In this document: positions 1 to 6,359 of the stretch, piece after piece
Layout of the letters: each line of letters begins with the position of its first letter
Position numbering within the stretch: position 1 is the first letter of the stretch
Assembly (NCBI GenBank): GCA_905200905.1
Contig: CAJKMA010000080.1
Coordinates: 1-10,470, forward strand
DNA from: an uncultured Bacillota bacterium
GTDB lineage: Bacteria; Bacillota; Clostridia; Lachnospirales; Lachnospiraceae
Direction: 5' to 3'
Length of the DNA: 10,470 nucleotides
Position numbers and translations under genes: made by a program
Notes under the pieces: model-generated
What the model was told of the DNA's origin: nothing
Database searches by the model: none
What the model saw: only the letters and a program-made list of their open reading frames with translations

Positions 1-3
1 CAT

Positions 4-2187
4 ATGGATGCTATGAGCGTTTTAGAAAATTCATACTATGTTATAAATAAGAATTTTGAATTTTATAAAAAAAATTTTGGGCATATCTATTATTTGAATG
101 TTCAAGATGATGAGACAGAGTTTATAGATAGAATATTTGCAAAAGTAGAGAATGAGTTATCTGCACAAGATAAAATGTTAAACTATTCAATATCGGCTAT
201 TTATACAGCAACAGCGGTATTAATTGAAATATTGAGTAGAAATGGAATAGAATTTAATAAGAACCAGATTGAAAATATATGTATGGGTTTTTCGAATATG
301 CAAAATGATGAAATTTCATTTTCTGATAAAACAGTGGAAGAGTTAGATGAGATACTGTTCGGGTTATTAACAGAAAGAATAGATTTAGAATCCAGGAAGA
401 AATCTGGAAGTGAAAGAACACCGGATGAAATAATCAAATATATGTTAGATATTATAGGGTATGATTCTGCGGTTTCTGATAGTAAAACCATTGTTGATCC
501 GGCATGTGGAACGGGTACGTTTATAAAACAAATATTAGATAGATTTATAGATGGTTTGTACGTAAACGGAGCTATAAGCACATATAAAGAAAGACTATTA
601 GAGCATAAATTAATACGGGCATATGATACAAAACCATCCAATGTATTTGTTACAAAAATTGTGATAATTTCTTCATTGGTGAAGAGGAATTTGATATGCG
701 AAATGAAAGATGTGTTGGATATGGTAAGAAAATTGCCAGTATACTGCCAGGATTTTTTGTATGTAGAAGACCATGCGGATTATATTATTGGAAATCCTCC
801 TTATATTAGATTACAAAATATGTCTATTGAATATAGGAATTTTATAAAAAATAAATTTGTCAGTGCTACAGGAAGATTTGACATTTTTACTTGTTTTCTT
901 GAAAAAAGTGATAAATTGTTAAGTGAGAATGGAAAGATGTGTTTAATTACAAGTAACAAGTATTTAACAGCGAATTATGGTAAGGGTATACGTGAATATT
1001 TGTCACAAACAGGACATGTTAGAAAACTGGTAGATTTGTATGATACGAAATTCTTTGGTGCGGCTGTTTTACCGGCAATTATTATGTGTGAAAATCGTAA
1101 GAGTGATAATGTTGATGTGGATTACATTGGAATAAAAACGACTGAACAAAATACACAGTTTGAATGTTTGAAAGCTAATGAACTATTTGAGTATATTGAA
1201 AAGAAACTGACATGTGGTAAAAGTTTTATTCTTTATGGAGATGAAAGTAAGCAGGCTTTTGAAGTGTCCCGTTCAAAGGTAAAAATACCTATGGATGGAA
1301 AAACATGGAACTTTTCTGCAAGAGATGACAACCTTATCAAAGAGAAAATGGATGAGCTGAAATTATGTTCTCTGGTTGATATATTTGATATATGCGTAGG
1401 GGTAAAGACAACTGCAGATACTGTATTTGTGCAACCAATGACTTCAAGCTTTGTTTATGAGCGCGAATTTGAAGATAGTGTGATTTATCCATTGATACAG
1501 AGTTTTAATGTAAATAAATGGAATGTTTCATGGGGGGAAAACTCAAAGGACAGATATATATTATATCCACATAGAGAAATAGAGGGGAAAATGGTTGCTA
1601 TTCCTTTGGAGGAGATACCGAAAGCGGCAGAATATTTTGAAGAATGTTCAGAAGTATTAAAGAAACGTTCTTATTTAATAAAATCTAAAAACAGAAAGTG
1701 GTATGAATGTTGGGTTCCTCAGAAGTTATCGAAATTTCAACAAACCAAAATTATTACGAGAGATATTGTTTCGAGGAATTCATTTGCATTAGATGAGTCC
1801 GGAAGAATATGCCAAGGTAATACGTTCTTTTTGACGAGGAAACCTTCGGTCTTCATGTCAGAATATTTAGGCTTAAATGAACATCAATATTATTGCTTTA
1901 TGTTAGGTGTTTTAAACTCTAAAGCAATGGAATATTATCAAAAAATGATAAGTGGTTGCTTATATTCGCAGAAATATAGATATACGACATCAAATTTAAA
2001 CAGGTGGCCTATTCCAGAAATCAGAAGAAAGGATGCGGTAACGATAGCTGGATATGTGGATGATTTAATTGTTGGCATGGAAGGTGGGTTAGAAAGTGAA
2101 ATAGATAAAATTATTTATGATGCATTTGATTTAACTAAGGAGGAAGTGTTAACAATAGAAAACTTTATAGGAAAGGAAAATTGCTAA
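4..2187 (+). CDS. Type II DNA adenine-N6 methyltransferase (gamma class, TaqI/Eco57I-like)
   Basis: Transfers a methyl group from S-adenosylmethionine to adenine N6 in a specific DNA site, protecting host DNA from the partner nuclease encoded next. Seen: a helical N-terminal part (about 1-130), an ERTPDEIIKYML segment like the one preceding motif I in this class, the SAM-binding motif DPACGTGTF (165-173), the catalytic NPPY (264-267), and a long C-terminal region (about 330-720) with the LNSKAMEYY...LNRWPIPEI pattern typical of TaqI-like target-recognition domains. The motif order I then IV defines the gamma class. The first in-frame ATG is three bases into the window, so the true start could be this ATG, the ATG at 13, or upstream outside the window; no ribosome binding site can be seen. 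The gene is AT-rich with many AGA and ATA codons, unlike ackA or plsX, which suggests horizontal gain. No nuclease domain is visible in it, so it is probably a stand-alone methylase rather than a fused type IIG enzyme. Specificity cannot be read. Confidence 0.9.
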   Translation: MDAMSVLENSYYVINKNFEFYKKNFGHIYYLNVQDDETEFIDRIFAKVENELSAQDKMLNYSISAIYTATAVLIEILSRNGIEFNKNQIENICMGFSNMQNDEISFSDKTVEELDEILFGLLTERIDLESRKKSGSERTPDEIIKYMLDIIGYDSAVSDSKTIVDPACGTGTFIKQILDRFIDGLYVNGAISTYKERLLEHKLIRAYDTKPSNVFVTKIVIISSLVKRNLICEMKDVLDMVRKLPVYCQDFLYVEDHADYIIGNPPYIRLQNMSIEYRNFIKNKFVSATGRFDIFTCFLEKSDKLLSENGKMCLITSNKYLTANYGKGIREYLSQTGHVRKLVDLYDTKFFGAAVLPAIIMCENRKSDNVDVDYIGIKTTEQNTQFECLKANELFEYIEKKLTCGKSFILYGDESKQAFEVSRSKVKIPMDGKTWNFSARDDNLIKEKMDELKLCSLVDIFDICVGVKTTADTVFVQPMTSSFVYEREFEDSVIYPLIQSFNVNKWNVSWGENSKDRYILYPHREIEGKMVAIPLEEIPKAAEYFEECSEVLKKRSYLIKSKNRKWYECWVPQKLSKFQQTKIITRDIVSRNSFALDESGRICQGNTFFLTRKPSVFMSEYLGLNEHQYYCFMLGVLNSKAMEYYQKMISGCLYSQKYRYTTSNLNRWPIPEIRRKDAVTIAGYVDDLIVGMEGGLESEIDKIIYDAFDLTKEEVLTIENFIGKENC
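2172..2177 (+). promoter_or_regulatory. Ribosome binding site deciding the endonuclease start
   Basis: AAAGGA lies nine bases before the ATG at 2187. The alternative in-frame TTG at 2181 would be only three bases away, too close for this site. The ATG also overlaps the methylase TAA stop by one base (TAATG), a usual arrangement for translational coupling. Confidence 0.6.
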
Positions 2188-3287
2188 TGAACTATATTGA
2201 GGAAGGGAAGAATCCACCAAAATCTAAAAGTGCTTTATCAACACCAGAAGAACTGGTAGAAGCATTGAAACCTTTGATTGGTCAGAAAATACCTATGACT
2301 GGAAAATCAAGAACCGATGGCTCTAATTTTAGGAAGATTGTGACAAATCATCTCTTATCAAAGTATATGCCAACAGCAGCAGATGAGTATGAAATTGTGC
2401 CGCCTAAACAAAAAGGAGTGCCAGCATTTTTGCGGGAATATATTGATACATATATTGTTACAACAGGTGATTCATACAATTTGCAAGTGTGGAATAGAAA
2501 TCCAAACAGTGCATCAGTGCAGGTTGATTTGAAGAATGGAGAAGCCCTTTTGGCAAGTGATGTAAGATTTGTTCTTGGTAAGATAAATGCAGATAATTGT
2601 ATTGAAACTATAATCATAATGACACCGGATTATATCGAAAATAGATTTGGAAAGTTTGGTAAGCCGACAGTGAAACAACAGCTTATTATTTCTGATAAAA
2701 AACGTGAAGCTATTATTCGAAAAGGTGGTATGGTAATCACTGATTTTCGATTACCACGAGAAATTTTGGCTTGTGATGATGAGATAATAAATGAAGAAGT
2801 CAGTATTAAAGATGAACCCAATAAGGTTTTGCCAATAGAAATTATAGAGGAACGTATTAAAGATAAACTTGTTGGTGGGAAACTTGATATTTCTTTGTCC
2901 ACAAAACAAAGAGGACAACAATTGGAGAGAATGGTAGCTTATCAATTAGGATATAGAGATTTGCAAGACGGGCTTGAGGGAGGATATCCAGATATAAAAA
3001 ATCAAATGCTTGAGGTTAAAGTGCAAGATTCACCTACAATTGATCTGGGAAGATATTCCCCACAGTTTGAGGAACAGATTAATGAGAATTTTACGACAAG
3101 AACAATTAGATACCTTATTGCATTAACGAATGCTGAAGATGGTGCAATTGATGGTTTAATTATTTGCCCAGGAGAAGAATTAGGAAAATATTTTACTTAC
3201 GTGGCAGAAAAAAGTTTTAAATGTCAGAGAAGTATTCCTATGAGTTTTTTTGAAGAGTTTAAAGGGAAAGTAGTTTTTAATCCCTAA
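2187..3287 (+). CDS. Type II restriction endonuclease, PD-(D/E)xK fold, specificity unknown
   Basis: Predicted DNA-cleaving partner of the upstream methylase. Numbered from the ATG (366 residues), the C-terminal half carries the metal-binding core: P268-D269, then E276-V-K278 after a six-residue gap, preceded by a helix RGQQLERMVAYQLGY whose glutamate suits the first helix of PD-(D/E)xK nucleases. The N-terminal half (about 20-190) holds a conserved-looking TGKSRTDGSNFRK segment and probably contributes to DNA recognition; I do not recognise its family. The start overlaps the methylase stop by one base, so the two are one transcript with the methylase first. It shares the methylase's AT-rich composition. 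It is followed by an inverted repeat and a terminator and faces tmcAL tail to tail. The role is inferred from the core motif plus pairing with a methylase; the recognition site and cut position cannot be deduced. No frameshift or truncation is visible, so it is probably active. Confidence 0.82.
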   Translation: MNYIEEGKNPPKSKSALSTPEELVEALKPLIGQKIPMTGKSRTDGSNFRKIVTNHLLSKYMPTAADEYEIVPPKQKGVPAFLREYIDTYIVTTGDSYNLQVWNRNPNSASVQVDLKNGEALLASDVRFVLGKINADNCIETIIIMTPDYIENRFGKFGKPTVKQQLIISDKKREAIIRKGGMVITDFRLPREILACDDEIINEEVSIKDEPNKVLPIEIIEERIKDKLVGGKLDISLSTKQRGQQLERMVAYQLGYRDLQDGLEGGYPDIKNQMLEVKVQDSPTIDLGRYSPQFEEQINENFTTRTIRYLIALTNAEDGAIDGLIICPGEELGKYFTYVAEKSFKCQRSIPMSFFEEFKGKVVFNP

Positions 3288-3301
3288 GTAGAAAGAAAAC
3301 G

Positions 3302-3362
3302 GGTCATAAAGACATAAAATCGCATAGGTATAAGTGTAATGTTATTTTATATCTTTATGACC
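3302..3362. repeat. 19-bp inverted repeat at the convergent junction, possible tmcAL terminator
   Basis: The arm GGTCATAAAGACATAAAAT (3302-3320) pairs with 3344-3362 at 18 of 19 positions across a 23-base spacer; the one mismatch is C3312. On the - strand it begins eight bases after the tmcAL stop codon and is followed by the T-rich stretch GTTTTCTTTC (3300-3291), so it could end tmcAL transcripts. The + side lacks a T tract directly after it. The stem is AT-rich and the loop long for a terminator, so a boundary repeat of the restriction cassette or a protein-binding site remains possible. Confidence 0.6.
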
Positions 3363-3370
3363 TTTGCATT

Positions 3371-4630
3371 TTACAGTATAACAGGCGGCTTTTGTAAATC
3401 ATTGACAAAGGCGGTCTGTTTTTTTGTGCTTTTTACAGATTCGTATAAGTCGGACAGAAATAAATCCTTTTCAAAAACACCACAGGCAGAAGAATCCAGC
3501 GCTTTCTTATAGTCTGCTCCTTTTGTAATGATAGGAATCTGACTGTTTTGCTGCATGATCCTGAGAAAATCAGAATTTTCTCTGCGAAATCCCAAAAGCC
3601 TTACATAAGAAGGTGTCAGATTTTCCATGACAGGGGTGATGCCAAGGAGTGCATGAAGCAGCCCTCGGCTGATTCTGGTATAGGTCAATTCTTTTGTCTT
3701 TAAGAGAGAGACAAATTGGGAAAAGGATGCAAATTTGTTCAACTGCCTATAAATCCGTCTGGATAAATCAGGGGAAAGGTCTGCGTATTGGCAGAGTGTT
3801 TCGGGAGTATGCTGCATAAGCTGGTATTTCAACAGGAGAGAAAAGTCATTTTCTTCTATGAGTGTATCTCTGACAAGAAGCTTTTGCATATAATTCCAGA
3901 CAGGTTGAGGCTGCGCTGCGGACAAAGAGGAAAGAGCAGTTTCAGAACCAGAAATTGCTTCAGCGGAAGTTGTCTCCTTTAGGGCAGTTCTGATAGCAGA
4001 GGCACTGGGATAAAGGGAAGATAAATCAGTACTGTGGTAAGAACTTCCCTTGCGCTCTATGGTCACAGGTTTTATAGAGCTGTTCAGGGCCAGGAGTGCT
4101 TTACAATATTCAATTCCCAGAATATTATTAGGTTGCTCCAGAAAATTTTCATCCAGGGCAAGGGAGTGTCTCTGACAATATGTTTTGAGGGCAGCTTTTC
4201 TGGCAGAAGGAAAAGAAAGTCCTTGCTTTAGGCTTTTTTTCAGTTCCTGCTGATAGGAGTTTGGTTCTTCTCTTAAAATTTCTGCTATACATTTGCAAGA
4301 GTCCAGGCTGCCGGATTCGCTGCCAAAGGAGAGAAATTCTATACAGCTTAAGGCATGAAAAATCCCTACACCGCCTTTGGCAAAATATTCGGCACTGCTG
4401 CAGGCATAAGAGCCTGGAAACTCCAGAACAATATCAGCGCCTCCAAGGAGCGCCATGTTTGCCCTCTCATGTTTGGAAAACATGGCAGGAGTACCGCGTT
4501 GTACAAAATCTCCGCTCATAAGAACTACTGCGACATCTGCCTTAGTTAATTTCTTTGACTGTTCTATTTGATAAGCGTGTCCATTGTGGAACGGGTTATA
4601 TTCTGCTATGATTCCTACCGCTTTTTTCAT
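3371..4630 (-). CDS. tmcAL: tRNA(Met) cytidine acetate ligase TmcAL (YlbM family)
   Basis: Uses ATP and acetate to form N4-acetylcytidine at the wobble base (C34) of elongator tRNA-Met, through an acetyl-adenylate; this keeps the CAU anticodon accurate for AUG. Seen: the nucleotidyltransferase HxGH signature in AEYNPFHNGH (H15-N-G-H18), the family block SGDFVQRGTPAMFSKHERA (39-57), SSAEYFAKGG, the YPSASAIRTAL segment that resembles the second adenylation motif, and the C-terminal FEKDLFLSDLYES block. At 419 residues it is full length. The start is supported by an AAAGGAA ribosome binding site at 4639-4645 and a good promoter upstream. It is transcribed towards the restriction cassette, and its 3' end carries the terminator of that cassette on the other strand. 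Acetate as substrate makes a loose metabolic link with the nearby acetate kinase gene, but the two are transcribed apart and separated by an accessory operon. The family was formerly annotated as a generic nucleotidyltransferase. Confidence 0.95.
   Translation of the reverse strand: MKKAVGIIAEYNPFHNGHAYQIEQSKKLTKADVAVVLMSGDFVQRGTPAMFSKHERANMALLGGADIVLEFPGSYACSSAEYFAKGGVGIFHALSCIEFLSFGSESGSLDSCKCIAEILREEPNSYQQELKKSLKQGLSFPSARKAALKTYCQRHSLALDENFLEQPNNILGIEYCKALLALNSSIKPVTIERKGSSYHSTDLSSLYPSASAIRTALKETTSAEAISGSETALSSLSAAQPQPVWNYMQKLLVRDTLIEENDFSLLLKYQLMQHTPETLCQYADLSPDLSRRIYRQLNKFASFSQFVSLLKTKELTYTRISRGLLHALLGITPVMENLTPSYVRLLGFRRENSDFLRIMQQNSQIPIITKGADYKKALDSSACGVFEKDLFLSDLYESVKSTKKQTAFVNDLQKPPVIL
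3381..3425 (+). terminator. Rho-independent terminator of the restriction cassette, inside the tmcAL 3' end
   Basis: On the + strand 3381-3395 pairs with 3405-3419: 14 of 15 positions including two G-T wobbles, with one G-G mismatch, around a nine-base loop. The stem has a GC-rich middle and runs into seven Ts (3419-3425). This is the classic form of an intrinsic terminator for the methylase-endonuclease transcript. It lies wholly within the last codons of the opposing tmcAL gene, so the same bases also encode the end of TmcAL. Confidence 0.65.
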
Positions 4631-4692
4631 GATGAGATTCCTTTCTTTTACATGGTTCAGGGGAGAAACAAATGGGTTGTTTTCTGTGAGAT

Positions 4693-4722
4693 ATTATAAC
4701 CGGATTGGGGAAGAAATGTAAA
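4693..4722 (-). promoter_or_regulatory. Promoter for tmcAL
   Basis: Read on the - strand: TTTACA (4722-4717), an 18-base spacer, then TATAAT (4698-4693). The -35 matches five of six consensus bases and the -10 all six. It lies about 63 bases before the tmcAL start codon and points away from the DUF2975 promoter, so 4631-4866 is a divergent intergenic region. Confidence 0.7.
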
Positions 4723-4767
4723 GTTAGAAAATACTATTTAATTACTAATAACAATAATAATAAAATA

Positions 4768-4786
4768 TTTAATGTTTATCATTAAA
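4768..4786. promoter_or_regulatory. Dyad TTTAATG-n5-CATTAAA, candidate operator
   Basis: Perfect seven-base arms (4768-4774 and 4780-4786) with a five-base spacer, ending six bases before the -35 box of the DUF2975 operon. Its position suits an activator site, or an operator for the small XRE regulator encoded in the same operon. The region is very AT-rich, so a chance dyad cannot be excluded. Confidence 0.35.
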
Positions 4787-4792
4787 AAATAA

Positions 4793-4820
4793 TTGACAAA
4801 GATAAAAAGAATGCTATACT
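4793..4820 (+). promoter_or_regulatory. Promoter for the DUF2975-XRE-GNAT operon
   Basis: TTGACA (4793-4798), a 16-base spacer, then TATACT (4815-4820) with an upstream TGC that makes an extended -10. The AT-rich stretch at 4731-4792 could act as an UP element. The ribosome binding site AAAGGAG (4851-4857) follows, nine bases before the start codon at 4867. Confidence 0.75.
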
Positions 4821-4866
4821 ATGTATTAAGAAAGGGAGTATTAAGAAATGAAAGGAGCTTTTAGTC

Positions 4867-5373
4867 ATGAAAGAAAAAAAATTAAAAAAATCTGCTTATT
4901 TTATATCCATACTTCTTAATGTTGGCTGTATTATTTTCGGTATCATGAGTGTACTGTTGTTTGCAGGAGTTATGGTTTTTGTCTGCGCTCAACTTTTTTC
5001 GCCGGAGATATTCCAAGAAACGTGGGAAACTGCTATTAAAGCAGGTCAAACTCTTAGCTTTGGACAATGCGTATTCTTTTTCATCTGCTGTCTTGGAGAG
5101 TTTATCTGTATCTTTTTAGCTTTCTATTATGCCAAAAGAATATTTGGGTGTATCGGAAAAGGAAATTCTCCTTTTACAGATACAACCGCTGCTCAGATAC
5201 GAAAAATAGCGTTGTTTGTTCTATTGTTCGCTGTATTTTCCGTACTCTCTGTATTTAAGATAACATTTTCATCATTCTTTATATGTGCCGTATTTGCCCT
5301 TATTTTGTATTGTATTTCTCTCATCTTTGACTATGGTTGTGAGTTACAACAAGAAATAGATGAAACACTATAA
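4867..5373 (+). CDS. DUF2975 family four-helix membrane protein (YoaS-like)
   Basis: Small integral membrane protein of unknown function. Four hydrophobic helices are visible at about residues 11-43, 66-90, 112-130 and 134-154. Between helices 2 and 3 is a short loop with the family pattern GKGNSPFTDTTAAQIRKIA, and the protein ends in the polar tail FDYGCELQQEIDETL. At 168 residues it is the usual family length. In Bacillus subtilis the DUF2975 gene yoaS sits beside the XRE-type gene yozG, and the same pairing is seen here. The start is fixed by AAAGGAG at 4851-4857. Codons 3-8 contain runs of eight and seven As, which could be slippage-prone. A decayed tail of a second family member follows directly downstream. 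A sensor or anti-regulator role towards the partner XRE protein is sometimes supposed for such pairs, but nothing in the sequence proves it. Confidence 0.85.
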   Translation: MKEKKLKKSAYFISILLNVGCIIFGIMSVLLFAGVMVFVCAQLFSPEIFQETWETAIKAGQTLSFGQCVFFFICCLGEFICIFLAFYYAKRIFGCIGKGNSPFTDTTAAQIRKIALFVLLFAVFSVLSVFKITFSSFFICAVFALILYCISLIFDYGCELQQEIDETL

Positions 5374-5388
5374 AAGAGACTAGATGTG

Positions 5389-5412
5389 GCAATAAATTTC
5401 TTCATTTATTGC
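5389..5412 (+). promoter_or_regulatory. Hairpin in the DUF2975-XRE gap, possible attenuator
   Basis: GCAATAAAT (5389-5397) and ATTTATTGC (5404-5412) are perfect nine-base arms around the six-base loop TTCTTC. The following bases, TTCTCATTTTT (5413-5423), are T-rich. It could act as a weak terminator or RNA-processing site that lowers regulator and acetyltransferase output relative to the membrane protein. The stem is AT-rich and would be weak. Confidence 0.45.
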
Positions 5413-5468
5413 TTCTCATTTTTGAATATGGAATCAGCCTGCAGGCAGAAGTAGATGAGACATTATAG
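5397..5468 (+). pseudogene. Remnant 3' end of a second DUF2975 gene
   Basis: Read in frame, these bases encode 23 residues and a TAG stop, ending FEYGISLQAEVDETL. The intact upstream gene ends FDYGCELQQEIDETL: 10 of the last 15 residues and 13 of the last 23 are identical, with D/E and I/V among the changes. No start codon or ribosome binding site belongs to it, and no earlier part of the family is present in this gap. It sits directly before the XRE gene, where the native DUF2975 gene would be expected to end. The many silent differences mean it is not a fresh tandem copy. The simplest reading is that the original gene was replaced or mostly deleted, leaving its tail. Confidence 0.75.
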
Positions 5469-5480
5469 GAGTGTGAGAAA

Positions 5481-5696
5481 ATGGCAATTATTCTAAGACT
5501 TGACAGAATGATGGCAGACAGAAAAATAAGTCTGAACGAACTATCTGAAAAAGTAGGAATTGCAAATGTTAATTTATCAAAAATAAAAACAGGTAAGGTG
5601 AGTGCAATCCGTTTTTCTACGCTAAATGCAATTTGTGAGGCTTTAGACTGTCAGCCGGGAGATATTCTGGAGTTTCAGAGGGAGGAAAATGATTAA
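5481..5696 (+). CDS. XRE (Cro/CI) family small transcriptional regulator, YozG-like
   Basis: A 71-residue DNA-binding protein made almost entirely of one Cro/CI helix-turn-helix domain. The motif lies at about 17-37, within ISLNELSEKVGIANVNLSKIKTGK; the recognition helix carries NVNLSKIKTG, and the end STLNAICEALDCQPGDILEF is characteristic of the YozG-like subfamily. There is no separate sensor or dimer domain. A ribosome binding site (AGGAG, 5467-5471) sits nine bases before the ATG, partly overlapping the stop of the DUF2975 remnant. The gene lies in one operon between the membrane protein and the GNAT gene, with an eight-base overlap with the latter. Pairing with DUF2975 is common in Firmicutes. 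A likely target is its own operon promoter, for instance the dyad just upstream of the -35 box; that is inference. Confidence 0.9.
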   Translation: MAIILRLDRMMADRKISLNELSEKVGIANVNLSKIKTGKVSAIRFSTLNAICEALDCQPGDILEFQREEND

Positions 5697-6150
5697 GGTG
5701 AAGAATATGCAAGAAAACGATGAAAACAGCAGTGTGTCTCTTATACCCTATTATCCAAACTATGAGACAGCACTTGCGTGGTATCAGGATTTACAACTCT
5801 GCAAGCAGGTAGATAATATTGATTATGTATATTCTCTGGAACGCTTAAAAGCAATGTATCACTATCTGGATACTCATGGAGAGTGTTATTACATTCAGTA
5901 TGGGGGGATTTTGGTTGGCGATGTAACCCTGCAGGACAGCGGTGAGTTATCGATTGTGATTTGTAAGGAATATCAGAACCGGCATATTGGGCGCGAATGT
6001 ATTCAAAAGATGATAGAACGGGCAAGGGAAAAGGGAATGCACACAGTGAAAGCAAATGTTTATTCCTTTAATACTCAAAGCCAAAAAATGTTTCAATCTC
6101 TGGGATTTCAGAAAGTAGCGGAAGAACATTATGAGTATCACATTGTATAA
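5689..6150 (+). CDS. GNAT family N-acetyltransferase, substrate unknown
   Basis: Predicted acetyl-CoA-dependent acyltransferase. Seen: the central strands YYIQYGGILVGDVTLQDSGELSIVI, the acetyl-CoA pyrophosphate-binding loop Q96-N-R-H-I-G101-R-E (the Q/RxxGxG/A pattern), the following helix, and the closing ANVYSFNTQSQKMFQSLGF block, where NTQSQKMFQSLGF corresponds to the family's N-x-x-S/A-x-x-x-Y/F-x-x-x-G-F. At 153 residues it is a complete single domain. The substrate cannot be read; amino groups of small molecules or proteins are both possible. The start is uncertain: the ATG at 5689 overlaps the XRE gene by eight bases with GGAGG only three bases away, while the ATG at 5707 has AAGGTG at good spacing. 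Either start keeps the whole domain. Overlap with the regulator gene implies coupled translation. No clear terminator follows. Confidence 0.85.
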   Translation: MIKVKNMQENDENSSVSLIPYYPNYETALAWYQDLQLCKQVDNIDYVYSLERLKAMYHYLDTHGECYYIQYGGILVGDVTLQDSGELSIVICKEYQNRHIGRECIQKMIERAREKGMHTVKANVYSFNTQSQKMFQSLGFQKVAEEHYEYHIV

Positions 6151-6242
6151 CAAGAAAAGGAGAGTGAAAGAGAACATACAGGATTTTTCTCTATGTTTTG
6201 AAAAGAATACAAGATTTAGAAGTCTTTTCCATAAAAACCCGA

Positions 6243-6273
6243 AACCTTCTCTTGTCTGTCATGAGAAAAGGTT
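6243..6273. promoter_or_regulatory. 13-bp dyad across the ackA -35 region
   Basis: 6243-6255 pairs with 6261-6273 at 12 of 13 positions including two G-T wobbles, with a five-base loop CTGTC. The outer arms are AACCTT and AAGGTT. It covers the -35 box and ends just before the -10 box of the ackA promoter. It may be an operator, or a hairpin at the end of the GNAT transcript, although no T tract follows on the + strand. Confidence 0.45.
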
Positions 6274-6280
6274 GTATAAT
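6252..6280 (+). promoter_or_regulatory. Promoter for ackA
   Basis: TTGTCT (6252-6257), a 17-base spacer and a perfect TATAAT (6275-6280). Transcription would start near 6287, giving a leader of about 73 bases before the ackA ATG. No CcpA-type cre site or CodY box was recognised near it. Confidence 0.65.
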
Positions 6281-6290
6281 AATACCAAGC

Positions 6291-6309
6291 ATGGGTTCAT
6301 ACAACCCAT
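6291..6309 (+). promoter_or_regulatory. Stem-loop at the 5' end of the ackA leader
   Basis: ATGGGTT (6291-6297) and AACCCAT (6303-6309) are perfect seven-base arms around the loop CATAC. It lies within about five bases of the predicted transcription start, where it could stabilise the mRNA 5' end or act as a repressor site on DNA. Confidence 0.5.
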
Positions 6310-6359
6310 AATTACAGAGCAGTCTGTATAAAATATCTAATGATATCGGAGGAAAAAAC

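Noticed and set aside
201..641. Open frame of 146 codons on the - strand within the methylase
   Set aside because: It lies antisense to a clear gene in AT-rich sequence, and the translation shows no recognisable domain.
2181..2186. In-frame TTG as start of the endonuclease
   Set aside because: The ATG at 2187 has better spacing from AAAGGA and overlaps the methylase stop in a typical coupling arrangement.
6200..6229. GAAAAGA/TCTTTTC inverted repeat after the GNAT gene
   Set aside because: Only seven bases per arm, a 16-base loop and no T tract; too weak to call a terminator.
6131..6331. Open frame after the GNAT gene on the + strand
   Set aside because: It overlaps the GNAT end and runs through the ackA promoter and its dyads; the protein is basic and featureless.
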